Positions 21,109-32,226 of a DNA stretch of 64,000 nt are shown here, piece after piece (the stretch's first letter is position 1; each line of letters begins with the position of its first letter). Source of the DNA: Antilocapra americana. Its lineage: Eukaryota > Chordata > Mammalia > Artiodactyla > Antilocapridae. Below the pieces are notes generated by a model, which was not told the DNA's origin, ran no database searches, and saw nothing but the letters and a program-made list of their open reading frames with translations. The stretch lies in the NCBI GenBank assembly GCA_007570785.1, contig ML664199.1:19414597-19478596 (forward strand), read 5' to 3'. A program made the position numbers and the translations under genes.

Positions 21109-22055
21109 GATGTATATGTAATAAAATACTATACAGCATTTAAAGAAAAAATAACATGTCTACCACTGCATCAAAAGGAATAAGATCTATAGGAATTAAC
21201 CTACCTAAGGAGGCAAAAATCTTTTACTCCAAAAACTATAACATGCTGATGAAAGAAATCAAAGATGACACAAACAGATGAAAAGATGCACCATATTCTT
21301 TGGAAAAATTAATAATGTCAAAATGACTATACTACACAAGCCATCTACAGATTTAATACAATTCCTATCAAATTACCAATGTCATTTTTCACAGAACTAG
21401 AAAGAAAAAAAATCTTGAAATTTATATGGAGACACAAAAGACTGCAAATAACTAAATTAATCTTAAGAAAGTAAAAAGGAGCTGGAGAGATCAGACTCCT
21501 TGACTTCAGACTATGCTACAGAGCTACAGTCATTGAAATAGTATGGCACTGGCACAAATGAAGAAATACAAATCAATGGAACAGGATAGAAATCCCAGAA
21601 ATAAACCCACACATAAATGACCAATTAATCTATGACAAAGGAGGCAGGAATATTCAATGGAGAGAAGACAGTCTCTTCAATAAATGTTGTTGGAAAGATT
21701 ACACAGTTACATGCAAAAAAATGGAATTAGAATATTATTTAATATCACTTACAAAAGTAAATTCAAAAAGGATAAAAAACCTAAGTATAACACTGGACAC
21801 TAAAATTCTTAGAGGAAAATATAGGTAGAACACTGACAACAACTGCAGCAACATCCTTCTTGATACATCTCCTACAGTAATGGAAATAAAAACAAAAATA
21901 ATGAAACAGACCCTAATTAAACTCAGAAGTTTCGGCACAGCAAAGGAAACCACTGATAAAATGGAATGAAAACCCACATAATGGGAGAATATATGTTTAA
22001 CATTAGAAAATGACAGAAGATTAATCCCCCAAATTTACAAACAGCTCATGTGGCT

Positions 22056-22075
22056 CAACAACAACAACAACAACA
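22056..22075 (+). repeat. (CAA)n microsatellite
   Basis: Seven CAA units inside the ORF2 C-terminal part of the host L1. Confidence 0.85.
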
Positions 22076-22910
22076 AAAAACCAATCAAAAACTGGGCAGA
22101 AGACCTAGATAGACATTTCTCTGAAGAGGACATTCAGAGGGTCAAGAAACACATGAAAAGATACTCATCATCACTAACTCACTAATAATTAGAAAAATGC
22201 AAATTGAAACTTAATGAGGCATCTCCTCACACTAGTCAGAATGGCCATCGTCCAAAACCTACAAACAGTAAGTACTAGAAAGGGTGTGGAGAAAAGAGAA
22301 CCTCCTATACTGTTGGTGGGAATGTAAAAGGTACAGCCACTATGGAGAACAATATGTAAGTTCCTCAGAAAACTAAAAATAGAGCTACCATATGATGCAG
22401 CAATGCCACTCCTGGGCATATATCTGGAAAAAATATGGTTCAAAAATATACACGCACCCTGATATTCATTGCATTACTGTTTCCAATAGCCAAAACATGG
22501 AAGCAACTTAAACATCTATCAACAGATGAATGGATAAACATTATGTGATATATATGCACAATAGAATAATACTTAGTGATGAAAAATAATGAAATCATGC
22601 CAATTACAGCAACACAGATGGATCTACTAAGTGAAGTAAGTCCAACAGAGAAAGACAAATATCAAATGACACAACTGAACTTATTTATAAAATAGAAACA
22701 GTCCTACAGACATAGAATATGAACATATGGTTACCAGGGGAATCGAACTGGAGTAAGGGAGAGGATAGATCGGGAGTTTGGGATTGACATGTACACATGG
22801 CTTTATTTACAGTAGACAACCAACCAGGGTCTACTGTGTAGCACAGTACTATATATAACTTAATCACTTTGCTTTAACCTGAAACTACTACAATGCTGTT
22901 AATCAACTAT

Positions 22911-23034
22911 GTGTGCTCAGTGTCTCAGTTGTGCCTGACTCTTTGCAACCCCATGGACTGTAAGCCCATCATGGTCCTCCATTCATGAAATTTTCCAGGC
23001 AAGAATACTGGAGTGAATGGCCATTTTCTACTCA
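22911..23034 (-). mobile_element. BovA/Bov-tA SINE fragment in L1 3' end
   Basis: Antisense BovA body (CTCAGTTGTGCCTGACTCTT to TGGAGTGAATGGCC). Flanked by GTTAATCAACTAT at 22898-22910 and GTTAGCCAACTAT at 23035-23047, a 13-base duplication with two transitions. The host L1 tail resumes afterwards. Confidence 0.88.
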
Positions 23035-23075
23035 GTTAGCCAACTATACTTCAATATAAAATTTTTTTAAAAAAT

Positions 23076-23530
23076 TAAGTTTCTCTTGGATTAAAAAAAA
23101 CAATGTTAATATTCCTATCATTTCATTCTTTAAAAGTTTTATTACAAGAAAAAAATACATGATTTTTCTGATAAACTTTATATCATTATTTGTCTTGAAA
23201 ACTTTAAAAAATTTAAGCATAAAACAAAAACAAATAGAAGTCATGTTCAACTTAAACGTCATTTCCTTTGTTCTCTTCTTAACCAAGTCTATACCATTAA
23301 AAAACATAATGATTCAAATTTATACTTAGTACAGTTTTGAATCTGAAATATTGAAATTAGGAATGGATACAAATAAAAACTTTTTAATTTTAAAATTACA
23401 TTAAAAAATAGAAATAAGTATTAAACATCTTCCAAGATAGAACTACTGAATTTTCTATCAACAAATCCCCTCCCATAACACACTTTGCTCTCATTTATAT
23501 TAAGTGAATAAATGTATTTTACTTAGGTAT
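23076..23530. other. No gene seen
   Basis: Very AT-rich single-copy sequence; the minus-strand open frame at 23044-23307 is a low-complexity chance frame. Confidence 0.5.
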
Positions 23531-23540
23531 ATGATTTTCA

Positions 23541-23774
23541 TTGGACTTCCCAGAGTGGTGGTAGTTGGCAAAGAACCCACTTGCCAATGCAGGAGATATA
23601 AGAGATGTGGGTTCAATCCATGTGTTGGGAAGATACCCTGGAGGAGGGCAGAGCAACCCATTTCAGTACTCTTCCTTGGAGAATTCCCATGGACAGAGAA
23701 AATTGGTGGGCTACAATCCATGGGGTCACAAAGAGTCGAACATGACTGAAGCAACTTAGCACATATATGCTTGC
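23541..23774 (+). mobile_element. Bov-tA SINE
   Basis: Head GGACTTCCCAGAGTGGTGGT, full BovA body. Flanked by a perfect 10-base duplication ATGATTTTCA at 23531-23540 and 23775-23784. Confidence 0.93.
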
Positions 23775-23839
23775 ATGATTTTCAGAATAAGTAAAATTCA
23801 ATGAACATTTATAATTGATCTCTTAGATAAATTCTGAGA

Positions 23840-24079
23840 TTGCTTCCCAGGTGTGTCGGTAGTAAAGAATCCACCTGCCAAAGCAGGAGATGTGCGTTCA
23901 ATCCTTGGGTTGGGAAGATCCCTTGGAGGAAGAAATGGCTTCCATTTCAGTATTCTTCTCTGGAAGAATCCACTCCAGTATTCTTCTCTGGAAGATCCCA
24001 TGGACAGTGGAGCCTGGTGGGCTGCAGTCCATGGGGTCACAAAGAGTCAGACACAACTGAGTGAATGAGCAAGCAGTTA
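23840..24079 (+). mobile_element. Bov-tA SINE with internal tandem duplication
   Basis: Full Bov-tA flanked by TAAATTCTGAGA (23828-23839) and TAAACCCTGAGA (24080-24091). Its BovA body contains CAGTATTCTTCTCTGGAAGA twice in succession (about 23947-23966 and 23975-23994), a duplication of about 28 bases not present in the other copies. Confidence 0.92.
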
Positions 24080-24091
24080 TAAACCCTGAGA

Positions 24092-24839
24092 ACATATCCT
24101 TGCTCTATTAAAATTGACATCTATTTAAAAGACCTTAGAAGAGTTCCTTTGGAAAGGAAACAGAAGAGAAAAGAAAGTTTCATAGCCTGTCACACCAAGT
24201 CAGCTGCTATTACATAAATAAACTTTGAAATAAAGCATGACTGGGATACAGATAAAAACCACCAAATCCCCGAAATTATTTATGTGGGCATCATTATATT
24301 TCCTTTGCTGGAGTCCAAACATATACAAGGATGATAAACTTGATTTTATCAAATGTGCCATGCAATTGGGTCAATGTTCCTATTTGGGTCAGATGTTACT
24401 CTGTTTATAGTAAGAATACTGCAAAGTCGTATGGTTTTTTGTAATGAATCAAAACAATTGTTTTGTTTTGTTTTTTTAATACAGATACACATACATGTCA
24501 TAAGCACAAATACAATTACTTTTGTAGTATAGTGATGAATGTAGAGCAGTTTCACAAAAAAGAGAGGATACAGTGGGATTCTGATGGTGTAATCTTCTGT
24601 TTTTGAAATTTGAATGTTCAGAATCTATAGGTTCACATTTTAGTAGTGAATAGAAGATATACCACCTTCGGATCTGTAGAAATTTCTAACTAAATACTGA
24701 CGCCTAAATGAAACTAATTTTAAAGCACACATACATAGCTTTGTGCTCATAAATGTTTGAAGACAGATATATCAAAAATAGATTCAATCAATTAAATTAA
24801 TACTTATTATATAATTACTCTGTCAAATACTCTAGATGC
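24092..24839. other. No gene seen
   Basis: AT-rich single-copy sequence; the minus-strand 68-codon frame at 24349-24555 has no recognisable features. Confidence 0.5.
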
Positions 24840-25535
24840 TAGTATTGTTGATATTTCTTTTCTTTTAATGTTTAGTAGAATTCATCAGTGAAGTCATCTG
24901 ACTGGAAGTTGTCTATGTAGAAATGCTTTTAACCAAACATTTTAATTCATGTGATAGGTACATGGCTTTAAAGGTTATCTGTTTCTTCTTGAGTGAGAGT
25001 TGGTAGCTTGTGTTTTTCAGGAAATTTGTATCATCTAAGTTTCAAACTGTTAGTATAAAGTTGTTTATAAATTTCCCTTATCTTCTTCAGATTTATGGGA
25101 TTTATACTGCTGTTCCTTTTCTCATCTTAGTATTGGTAACATATGTTCTTTTTCATGATCAATCTGACTAAAACCTTTGACCAATTTATTGATACTTTAA
25201 AAAAAATCAGCTTTCAATTTCACTGATTTTTCATTCTTGATTTTTAGTTTTCCATTTTATTTCTGTTTTTATCTTTATTATCATGCTATTTCTTTAATTC
25301 TGCTTACTTTGGATTAAACTTACTTTTCTTTTTCTAATGTCTTAAGAAGAAAGAATATGTAGGTCACAATATGAGACTAATTTTTTCTTTGACTTACGTG
25401 TTTTAAGTTCGAAATTTCCTTTAGGTACCACTTTAAAACTGCATCCAAAGAATTCTGATATATCCTGTTTTCAGTTTCATTCAGTCCCAAATAAGTTCTC
25501 ATTTCCTTCAGATGGAAAGATTTACCATGTTCATG

Positions 25536-25603
25536 GACCAGAAGAATCAGTACTATTAAAATGACCATACTACCCAAGGTAATCTATAGATCTGATGCTA
25601 TTC

Positions 25604-25639
<36 letters not shown>

Positions 25640-26040
25640 CCCCTTTGCCTGACAAAGAAATAAAGCCACTATTTTCCCTTTCCTCAAAAAGAAAAAAAAA
25701 GTTATGGAAACACAAAAGACTGTGAATAGCCAGAACAATTCTGAGAAAGAAGAACAGAAATGGAGGAAAACACTCCTTGACCTCAGACTACCCTAACAAA
25801 GCTGGAGTAATCAAAACAGTAAGGTACTGGCACAAAAATAGATACATATGTCAATGGAACAGAATGGAGAGCCCATAAATAAATCTACACACTTATGATA
25901 ATTAATATATGACAAAAGAGGCAAGAATATACAATGGAGAAAAGACAGTCTCTTCAATAAATAGTACTGAGAAAATTAAACAGCTACATGTAAAAGAAAA
26001 TGAAATCAGAACATTCTCTAACATCATGTACAAAAATAAA
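25536..26040 (+). mobile_element. L1 ORF2 fragment, sense
   Basis: AGAAGAATCAGTACTATTAA and CATACTACCCAAGGTAATCT, then from 25703 TTATGGAAACACAAAAGACT through CAATAAATAGTACTGAGAAA, are ORF2 thumb-region phrases in sense orientation. A foreign piece of about 95 bases (25605-25700) sits in the middle. Frames are broken. Confidence 0.75.
25607..25637 (+). repeat. (TG)n microsatellite, about 15 units
   Basis: Perfect TG run, likely polymorphic. Confidence 0.95.
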
Positions 26041-27127
26041 CTCTTTGACCCAAGTCTTATTTACAGATGTTGGTTTATTGTCTTTGGAAATTTTCCAGAC
26101 TTCTTCCCTTATGGTTTTCTAATATAATCTCATGTTTGCTATACAGTATACTCTGCAAGATCTGAATGCTTTTTGATTTACTGAGATATGCATATAATCA
26201 TGATACAGTATATCCTGGTAAAAGTTCTATGTGCAATTGAGAGGAATGAATATTTTTCTACTACTGAGTAAAATGTTCTAAAACTATTTATTAAATAAAA
26301 TTTGTTTATATTGTTGTTCAAGCTTCTCAATCCTTATTTATTTTTGTTTTGTTTATATCCAGTATAAAATCTTTCACTGTAGTTGAGAATCTGTCCATTT
26401 CTACTTTCAATTCCATTAATTAATATTAAAATATCTATAAACTTTGGTAATAGGACCATAAACACTTAGGGCTATTATTACATGTTCTTTACAATTAGAA
26501 ATAACCCACTTTATTGATGGCATTATTCTTTGCTTCAAATTTATTTCATCTCATGTTATTATAGCCACTGTAGCTTTCTTTATATTAGCTTAGTACTACA
26601 TCTATTTTCTCATTATTTGACTTTGACTCATTTATGTCTCTATGTTTGAAAGGTGCTTACTGTATACCACATATATTTATTTGCATCTTGCTTTTTATGC
26701 AATCCAACTTATTTGTCATTTACTAGGATATCAGTATATTACATTTATATACTGAATGTAATTTATTAATATTTTAAGGTTTAGTTCTATCACTTTGCTT
26801 ATCATTTCTATTTGTCCTAACTGATCTTTGTATCCTTTTTCCTCTTTGCTCCTGTCTTCTGGAATAGGTGGTTATTTTTTTCAGTCCATTGTACTTCTTT
26901 ATTGACTTATTAACTGTTCATCTCTTTAAATGCTTACTTTATCATTAGCTATTAATGACATGCAATTAACTTTTCACAACTGTATTACTTAAGAGGATAA
27001 TAGAAAATTTTGTGACATTATTATTTCCTCTTCCCTCTACTGGACTTTGTCCTATTGTTTTCATACATTTGCTTTTCCAAATGGTATAAATGTCACAATG
27101 CTAAACTGGTGATATTTTACTGGGAGT

Positions 27128-27300
27128 GGACAGCAAATGTTTTAAACTGTGCTGGTCACATGAGATCTGTTGCACATAATTGGTTTTTGTTTTTACTTAT
27201 GTCTTATTATTGTTAAATATATAAAAATTACTCTTAGCTCAAAAGGCATATAAAGCAGGTTGTAGGAAACAGATAAGGTCCAGGGACCTTATTTTGCCAA
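27128..27300. mobile_element. hAT-type DNA transposon fossil
   Basis: Left GTGGACAGCAAATGTTTTAA and right TTATTTTGCCAACTACTGTC are decayed inverted ends of the same GTCAGCAAAC family seen at 5132; the middle (GAGATCTGTTGCACATAATT) also fits. It interrupts the old L1. Confidence 0.55.
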
Positions 27301-27514
27301 CTACTGTCTTAAACAGTCCAACTTTTCATAGAGAGTCAAAAGAAAAAAAGTCTTTATATTTACTCACATATTTGCGATTCCCAATGTTATTTATTCCACA
27401 TCAATACTGATTTCCATCTATTTTCCTTCTTATGGTATGATTTTCTTTAACATTGCTTACAGCATTGATCTGCTGATGGTACATTTTTTTTCACCTTTTA
27501 TATGTCTGAAAAGC

Positions 27515-27783
27515 ATAAGCTGCAGTTGTGTACAACTCTTTGCGACCCCATGGACTGTACTAGTGAACCAGTGAAGTTGCTCAGTCGTGTCTGACTCTTC
27601 CATCCCAGTGACTGTAGCCTACCAGGCTCCTTCATTCATGGAATTTTCCAGACAAGAGTACTGGAGTAGGTTGCCATTTCCTTCTCCAGGGGATCTTCCC
27701 AACCCAGGGATCGAGCCCAGGTCTCCCACACAGAGATTGTTTACTGGCAGATTCTTTACCAGCTGAGGCACCAGGGAAGCCTG
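27515..27783 (-). mobile_element. Bov-tA SINE, partial dimer
   Basis: A short antisense BovA end (GTGTACAACTCTTTGCGACC) is followed after a few bases by a full antisense Bov-tA (GTTGCTCAGTCGTGTCTGAC to GGCACCAGGGAAGCC). Confidence 0.88.
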
Positions 27784-27944
27784 ATATTCAGAAATGTGTT
27801 TGTTAATTATCCGACTGTAAGTTGGCAAGGCTTTTTTTCTTTTCTTTTAATATGTTAAAACTGTTCAAAAATGTTTTTTCATTTGTATTATTTCTCACAA
27901 GGTCAGTCTCTGTTCTTTCATATCTAACATATTAGGAGAATAAT

Positions 27945-28335
27945 TTTAAGGAAAAGACAAATAGCACATTCTTTTACTTATATGTAGAATTTAAAGAAAA
28001 AAGCAAATGAATAAACAAAACAGAAGCAGACTCATAGATATATAGAACAATACTGTGATTACCAGAGAAGAGGAGGGTGAAAGGCAAGCAAAATGGGTGA
28101 AAGGGATTAAGGGTACAAATTTTCTGTTATGATAAAAATAAGTCATGATGATGTAATGTAAAGCCTAGGGAATATAGTCAATAATACTGTAATGATTTTA
28201 TATGGTTACTAGACTGGTGGTGCCTAATTTGTAATGAATATAAATGTTGAATCACTATACTGTATATATCTGAAGTAAACATACTATTGTGTGTCAACTA
28301 TACTTCAATTAAAAAAAGATTTAAAGAAGTTTAAG
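27945..28335 (+). mobile_element. L1 (L1M-type) 3'UTR
   Basis: TTTTACTTATATGTAGAATT, CAGAAGCAGACTCATAGATA, AATATAGTCAATAATACTGT and the closing CAACTATACTTCAATTAAAA are the classical L1M tail. Confidence 0.75.
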
Positions 28336-28375
28336 GGATGTAACAACAAAATTCAATGTGTAGACTGTCAAGATT

Positions 28376-28470
28376 GAGTTAAAAAAACTCAGTACTGCAG
28401 CAAACTAAAGATAAACTAAAAAACTCAGTAAAAGAAAACTAAAAAACTCAGTTTACCAACAAGCTAAAGA
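28376..28470 (+). repeat. Short imperfect repeats of AACTAAAAAACTCAGT
   Basis: Three near-identical words: 28379-28394, 28413-28428 and 28437-28452, the last two separated by 24 bases. It lies in the gap between the L1 tail and the next BovB. Confidence 0.7.
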
Positions 28471-28534
28471 CACTCAGGATGCAGTTGAAGATAGTTCAAT
28501 ATGGACTACATGCTAGATAATAGTTAGGAAAGAA

Positions 28535-30690
28535 GACCAGGAGCTGGCTCTGGCTCAGATCATGAAAGCCTTATTGCAAAATTCAGTCTTGAATTGAAGA
28601 AAGTAGGGAAAACCATTAGATAATTCATGTATGACCTAAATCAAATCCCTTATGATTATATAGTGGAAGTGAGAAATAGATTCAAGGGATTAGATCTGAT
28701 AGACAGAGTGCCTGAAGAACTATGGATGGAGGTTCATGACATTGTACAGGAGGTGGCAATCAAGATCATCCCCAAGAAAAAGAAATGCAAAAAGGCAAAT
28801 GGTTGTCTGAGGAGGCCTTACAAATAGCTGAGAAAAGAATAGAAGCAAAAGGCAAAGGAGAAAAGAAAAGATATATCTGTGAATGCAGAGTTCCAAAGAA
28901 TAACAAGGAGAGAAATCAAAGCCTTCCTTAGTGATCAATGCAAAGACATAGAGGAAAACAACAGAATGGGAAAGACTAAAGATCTCTTCAAGAAAATTAG
29001 AGATACCAAGGGAACATTTCATGCAAAGATAGGTACAATATAAGGACGGAAATGATATGGACTTAACAGAAGCAGAAGATATTAAGAAAAAGTGGCAAGA
29101 ATACACAGGACTATACAAAAAAGATCTTCATGACCCAGATAACCATGATGGTGTGATTACTCACTCGGAGCCAGACATCCTGGAGTGTGAAGTCAAGTGG
29201 GCCTTGGGAAGCATCACTATGAACAAAGCTAGTGGAGGCAATGGAATTTCAGTTGAGCTATTTCAAATCCAAGAAGATGATGCTGTTAAAGTACTGCACA
29301 CAATATGCCAGCAAATTTGGAAAACTCCACAGTGGCCACAGGACTGGGAAAGTTCGGTTTCCATTCTAATCCCAAAGAAGGGCACTGCCAAATAATGTTC
29401 AAACTATTGCATGATTGCACTTGTCTCACATGAATTTTGAGAATGCTCAAAATTCTCCATGTCAGGCTTCAGCAGTATGTGAACCATGAATTTCCAGATG
29501 TTCAAGCTGGATTTAGAAAAGGCAAAGGAACCAGAGATCAAATTGCCAACATTCGCTGGATCACAGAAAAAGCAAGAAAGTTCCAGAAAAACATCTACTT
29601 CTGCTTTATTGACTATGCCAAAACGTTCAACTGTGTGGATCAAAACAAGCTATGGAAAATTCTTAAAGAGATGGGAATATCAGACCACCTTACCTGCCTC
29701 CTGAGAAACTTGTATGCAGGTCAAGAAGTAACAGAACTGAAAATGGAATAACAGACTGCTTCCAACTTGGGAAAGGAGTACGTCAAGGCTGTATATTATC
29801 ACCCTGCTTATTTAACCTATATGCAGAGAGCATCATGTAAAATGATGGGCTGGATGAAGCACAAGCTGGAATTAAATTGTCAGGAGTAAATATCAGTAAC
29901 CTCACATATGCAGATGATGCCACCCTTATGGGAGAAAGCAAAGAACTAAAGAACCTCTTGATGAAATTTGAAAGAGGAGAGTGAAAAACCTGGCTTAAAA
30001 ATCAACATCCAGAAAACTAAGATCATGGCATCTGGTCTCATCACTTCATAGCAAATAGATGGGGAAACAGTGGAAACAGTGATAGACTTTACTTTTTTGA
30101 GCTCTAAAATCACTGCAGATGGTGACTGCAGCCATGAAATTAAAAGATGTTTGCTCCTTCAAAGAAAAGTTATGACCTACCTAGACAGCATATTAAAAAA
30201 CAAAGACATTTCTTTGCCGACATAGGTCCATCTAGTCTAAGCTATGGTTTTTCCAGTGGTCATGTATAGATGTGAGAGTTGGACTATAAAGAAAGCTGAG
30301 CACTGAAGAATTGATGCTTTTGAACTGTGGTGTTGGAGAAGACTCTTGAGAGTCCCTTGGACTGCAAGAAGATCCAACCAGTCCATCCTAAAGGAGATCA
30401 GTCCTGAGTATTCTTTGGAAGGACTGATGCTGAGGATGAAGCTCCAATACTTTGGCCACTTGATGCATAGAACTGACACATTTGAAAAGACCCTGATTCT
30501 GGGAAAGATTGAAGGTGGGAGGACAAGAGGATGACAGAGGATGAGATAGTTGGATGCCATCCTCAACTTGATGGACATGAGTTTGAACAAGCTCTAGGAG
30601 TTGGTGATGGACAGGGAAGCCTGGTGTACTGCAATCCATGGGGTCATGAAGAATCTGACACACTAAGTGGCTGAACTGAACTGATGTTTA
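28535..30690 (+). mobile_element. BovB LINE, 5'-truncated
   Basis: Begins near the end of the endonuclease region, then carries the linker, the reverse transcriptase region and the 3' tail (AAGTGGCTGAACTGAACTGA). About 2.15 kb. It ends 45 bases before a solo LTR. Confidence 0.93.
28627..29751 (+). pseudogene. BovB linker and reverse transcriptase remnants
   Basis: Open pieces at 28627-28827 (NRFKGLDLIDRVPEELW segment), 29057-29395 (YKKDLHDPDNHDGVITH to the IPKKGTAK block) and 29437-29751 (GFRKGKGTRDQIANIRW and a DYAKTFNCVD block, where the usual Phe-Asp is Phe-Asn). The YADD box is still encoded at 29907-29918 but lies outside these frames. The catalytic Asp in the second block is replaced by Asn, and stops and frameshifts separate all parts, so the protein is dead. 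Confidence 0.85.
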
Positions 30691-30923
30691 ATATTGGTAT
30701 TATAATGACCATGAATATATGAGAACATTTCTCACTGTTAGGTCGTTAGAATAGGAAAAAGGAGTTCAGAATGGCGGTGGCGAAAAGACAAGGAAGGGAA
30801 AAACCTGAAAAAATAGAACAAAGAAAGGCCTGAAGACTGGAGTGAGGACCTCAGGTAAAACAAACAGCACTCCTGGCTAGCCCAATTTACATAGGGCAGG
30901 CCCAAGGGGAGGAGAAAAAGACA

Positions 30924-30930
30924 TATAAAA
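30924..30930 (+). promoter_or_regulatory. TATA box of solo LTR
   Basis: TATAAAA within U3, with a GC-richer start region about 25-30 bases downstream (GGGCCCTCTCTTCTC). This is the expected retroviral promoter position; activity is unknown. Confidence 0.7.
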
Positions 30931-31043
30931 GGAGGAGCCAAAATTGGGCCCTCTCTTCTCTTTACGTCTTTTGGGTTGGCATGTCCTCATGCCTCAAGGA
31001 GGAATTTTCCTTTACTTTCTGAATAGAACTGAGCTGTAACATG

Positions 31044-31115
31044 GAGCTGTAACACTGGTCCATCCAAGGGCTGTGATACTGGTCCATCCAGGGGCTGTAA
31101 TGCTGGTCTGTCCAT
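31044..31115 (+). repeat. Three 24-bp tandem repeats in LTR U5
   Basis: Units 31044-31067, 31068-31091 and 31092-31115, each of the form GRGCTGTRAYACTGGTCCAT plus CCAR, with a few substitutions. A shorter half unit precedes at about 31031-31043. Confidence 0.9.
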
Positions 31116-31177
31116 CACTTCAAATTTTTTTTGTGATGACACAGAACCAAGGAAATTTCAAACTCCCCCAACATCAC

Positions 31178-32214
31178 ATTTTGAAATAATATGCTGAAGT
31201 ATGAATTCTGTATATGACAGAAACTTATAAAAAAAGTCACTGGGAGGAAGAAAAAAACATCAATGACAGTTAACTAAACTTATGATTATTAAAACATGTC
31301 ATTAGGCCTCTTTAAACAAAAGGCTGTCATTTTTCATGTTGCTTAAGCAATAAAGCAGAGGAAGGATGATTTTCAGATTACTAACTTATAGTATTAGTAT
31401 AACATAGATTCAAGATACCTTGGTTATCAGAAACATAAGTTTTTTTCCAGAATCTATCACTGAAAAGATGAAGTAATATTAAAGATTTTAGCTTAGATCT
31501 TGCTGTGATTTGCCACTAATCCTGGCCTGTGGATGTCTATTTAGAAATTTAGCTTTGCCTCTAATTCAAAGGTGTGTATTTGTGGCTCTTGCTAAGCTCT
31601 AGGCAAACACAAATCTCCTTTGCTCCACAGAGCATGTCAAATGACAGTGAAGCTTGGGCTCTAAAGTCTAACAATGAGGACTACCTTCTGGTCCCACATA
31701 ACAGCAGCTTTAGGGCAGAAATCCAAGCCGAGGCGAAACAGAGTCAACAGTTAGGACTAGTCCAATGTTGGGGATTATGGCCAGAAATATTTCATTCACA
31801 AAATAATTGCTACTATGTAGAAACCCATTTATCACTGAATTACTAAAAAGTTTTAGAGGCAATTATTTTGGCTCTTTAAATCCACAGACAAGAATCTGAA
31901 TTCAAATGACAGTTTAGTCCCCTTCAAATATGCAGATGAACCCTAGGGAGTACAAAAGACATAATACCTTTCACATGATTAGTCTTTGAATTTGAATAAA
32001 ATAGTCTTCTAGAAGGTAACTCCAAATTCATTTGCTTCCAGGTAAGAGCAACATATGACAGCACTGACGTCTGGTTCACTGATTCTATTAGGATATAAAT
32101 GATACATTTATTTATTTCCAGTTTTCTGATCATACAAGGTAGAATTCATAACAAAGTGATTTCAAAAGACATACCCATTGCCTTGATGCTCTGTGTTATC
32201 ATTTCAATGACACT
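31178..32214. other. No gene seen; single-copy DNA
   Basis: An open frame at 31574-31846 (90 codons) has ordinary amino-acid composition but no domain, splice-site or homology support that I can see. Confidence 0.5.
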
Positions 32215-32226
32215 AGAGAGTATTTT

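Larger units (their letters stand above)
15450..23075 (+). mobile_element. Internally deleted L1 serving as host for nested insertions
   Basis: Host segments read in order on the plus strand: 5' end and 5'UTR at 15450-15603 and 18028-about 18660; ORF2 reverse transcriptase region from about 18661 to 19373 (FADD box at 19196-19207); ORF2 C-terminal part from 21161; 3'UTR to 22910; last bases at 23048-23075. ORF1 and the ORF2 endonuclease region are missing at a junction near 18660. Insertions occupy 15604-18017, 19374-about 21145 and 22911-23034. The ORF2 parts are full of stops and frameshifts. Confidence 0.8.
24840..27945 (-). mobile_element. Old L1 (L1M-type), interrupted
   Basis: The plus strand reads as a decayed reverse complement of L1: TTCAATTTCACTGATTTTTC and AAACTGCATCCAAAGAATTC (25150-25460), resuming with ATCCTGGTAAAAGTTCTATG (26212) through ATAGCCACTGTAGCTTTCTT (26561), and ATTGATCTGCTGATGGTACA (27464) near the far end. 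Three later elements interrupt it: an L1 (+) fragment at 25536-26040, a hAT fossil at 27128-27300 and a SINE at 27515-27783. No open frame survives. Boundaries are approximate. Confidence 0.65.
30736..31173 (+). mobile_element. Solo LTR, ERV class I-type, 438 bp
   Basis: Starts TGTTAGG and ends CCCCCAACA, with inverted TGTT/AACA tips. It is flanked by a perfect 4-base duplication TCAC (30732-30735 and 31174-31177), as expected for class I integrases. TATAAAA at 30924-30930 marks the promoter, a variant polyadenylation signal AATAGA lies at 31022-31027, and U5 holds three 24-base repeats. No internal retroviral sequence remains, so it formed by LTR-LTR recombination. Confidence 0.85.

Noticed and set aside
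28376..28470. CRISPR-like spaced repeats
   Set aside because: Only three short A-rich words with irregular spacing in mammalian DNA; not a CRISPR array.
31574..31846. 90-codon frame in single-copy DNA
   Set aside because: Composition is plausible, but there is no recognisable domain and no evidence of exon boundaries.
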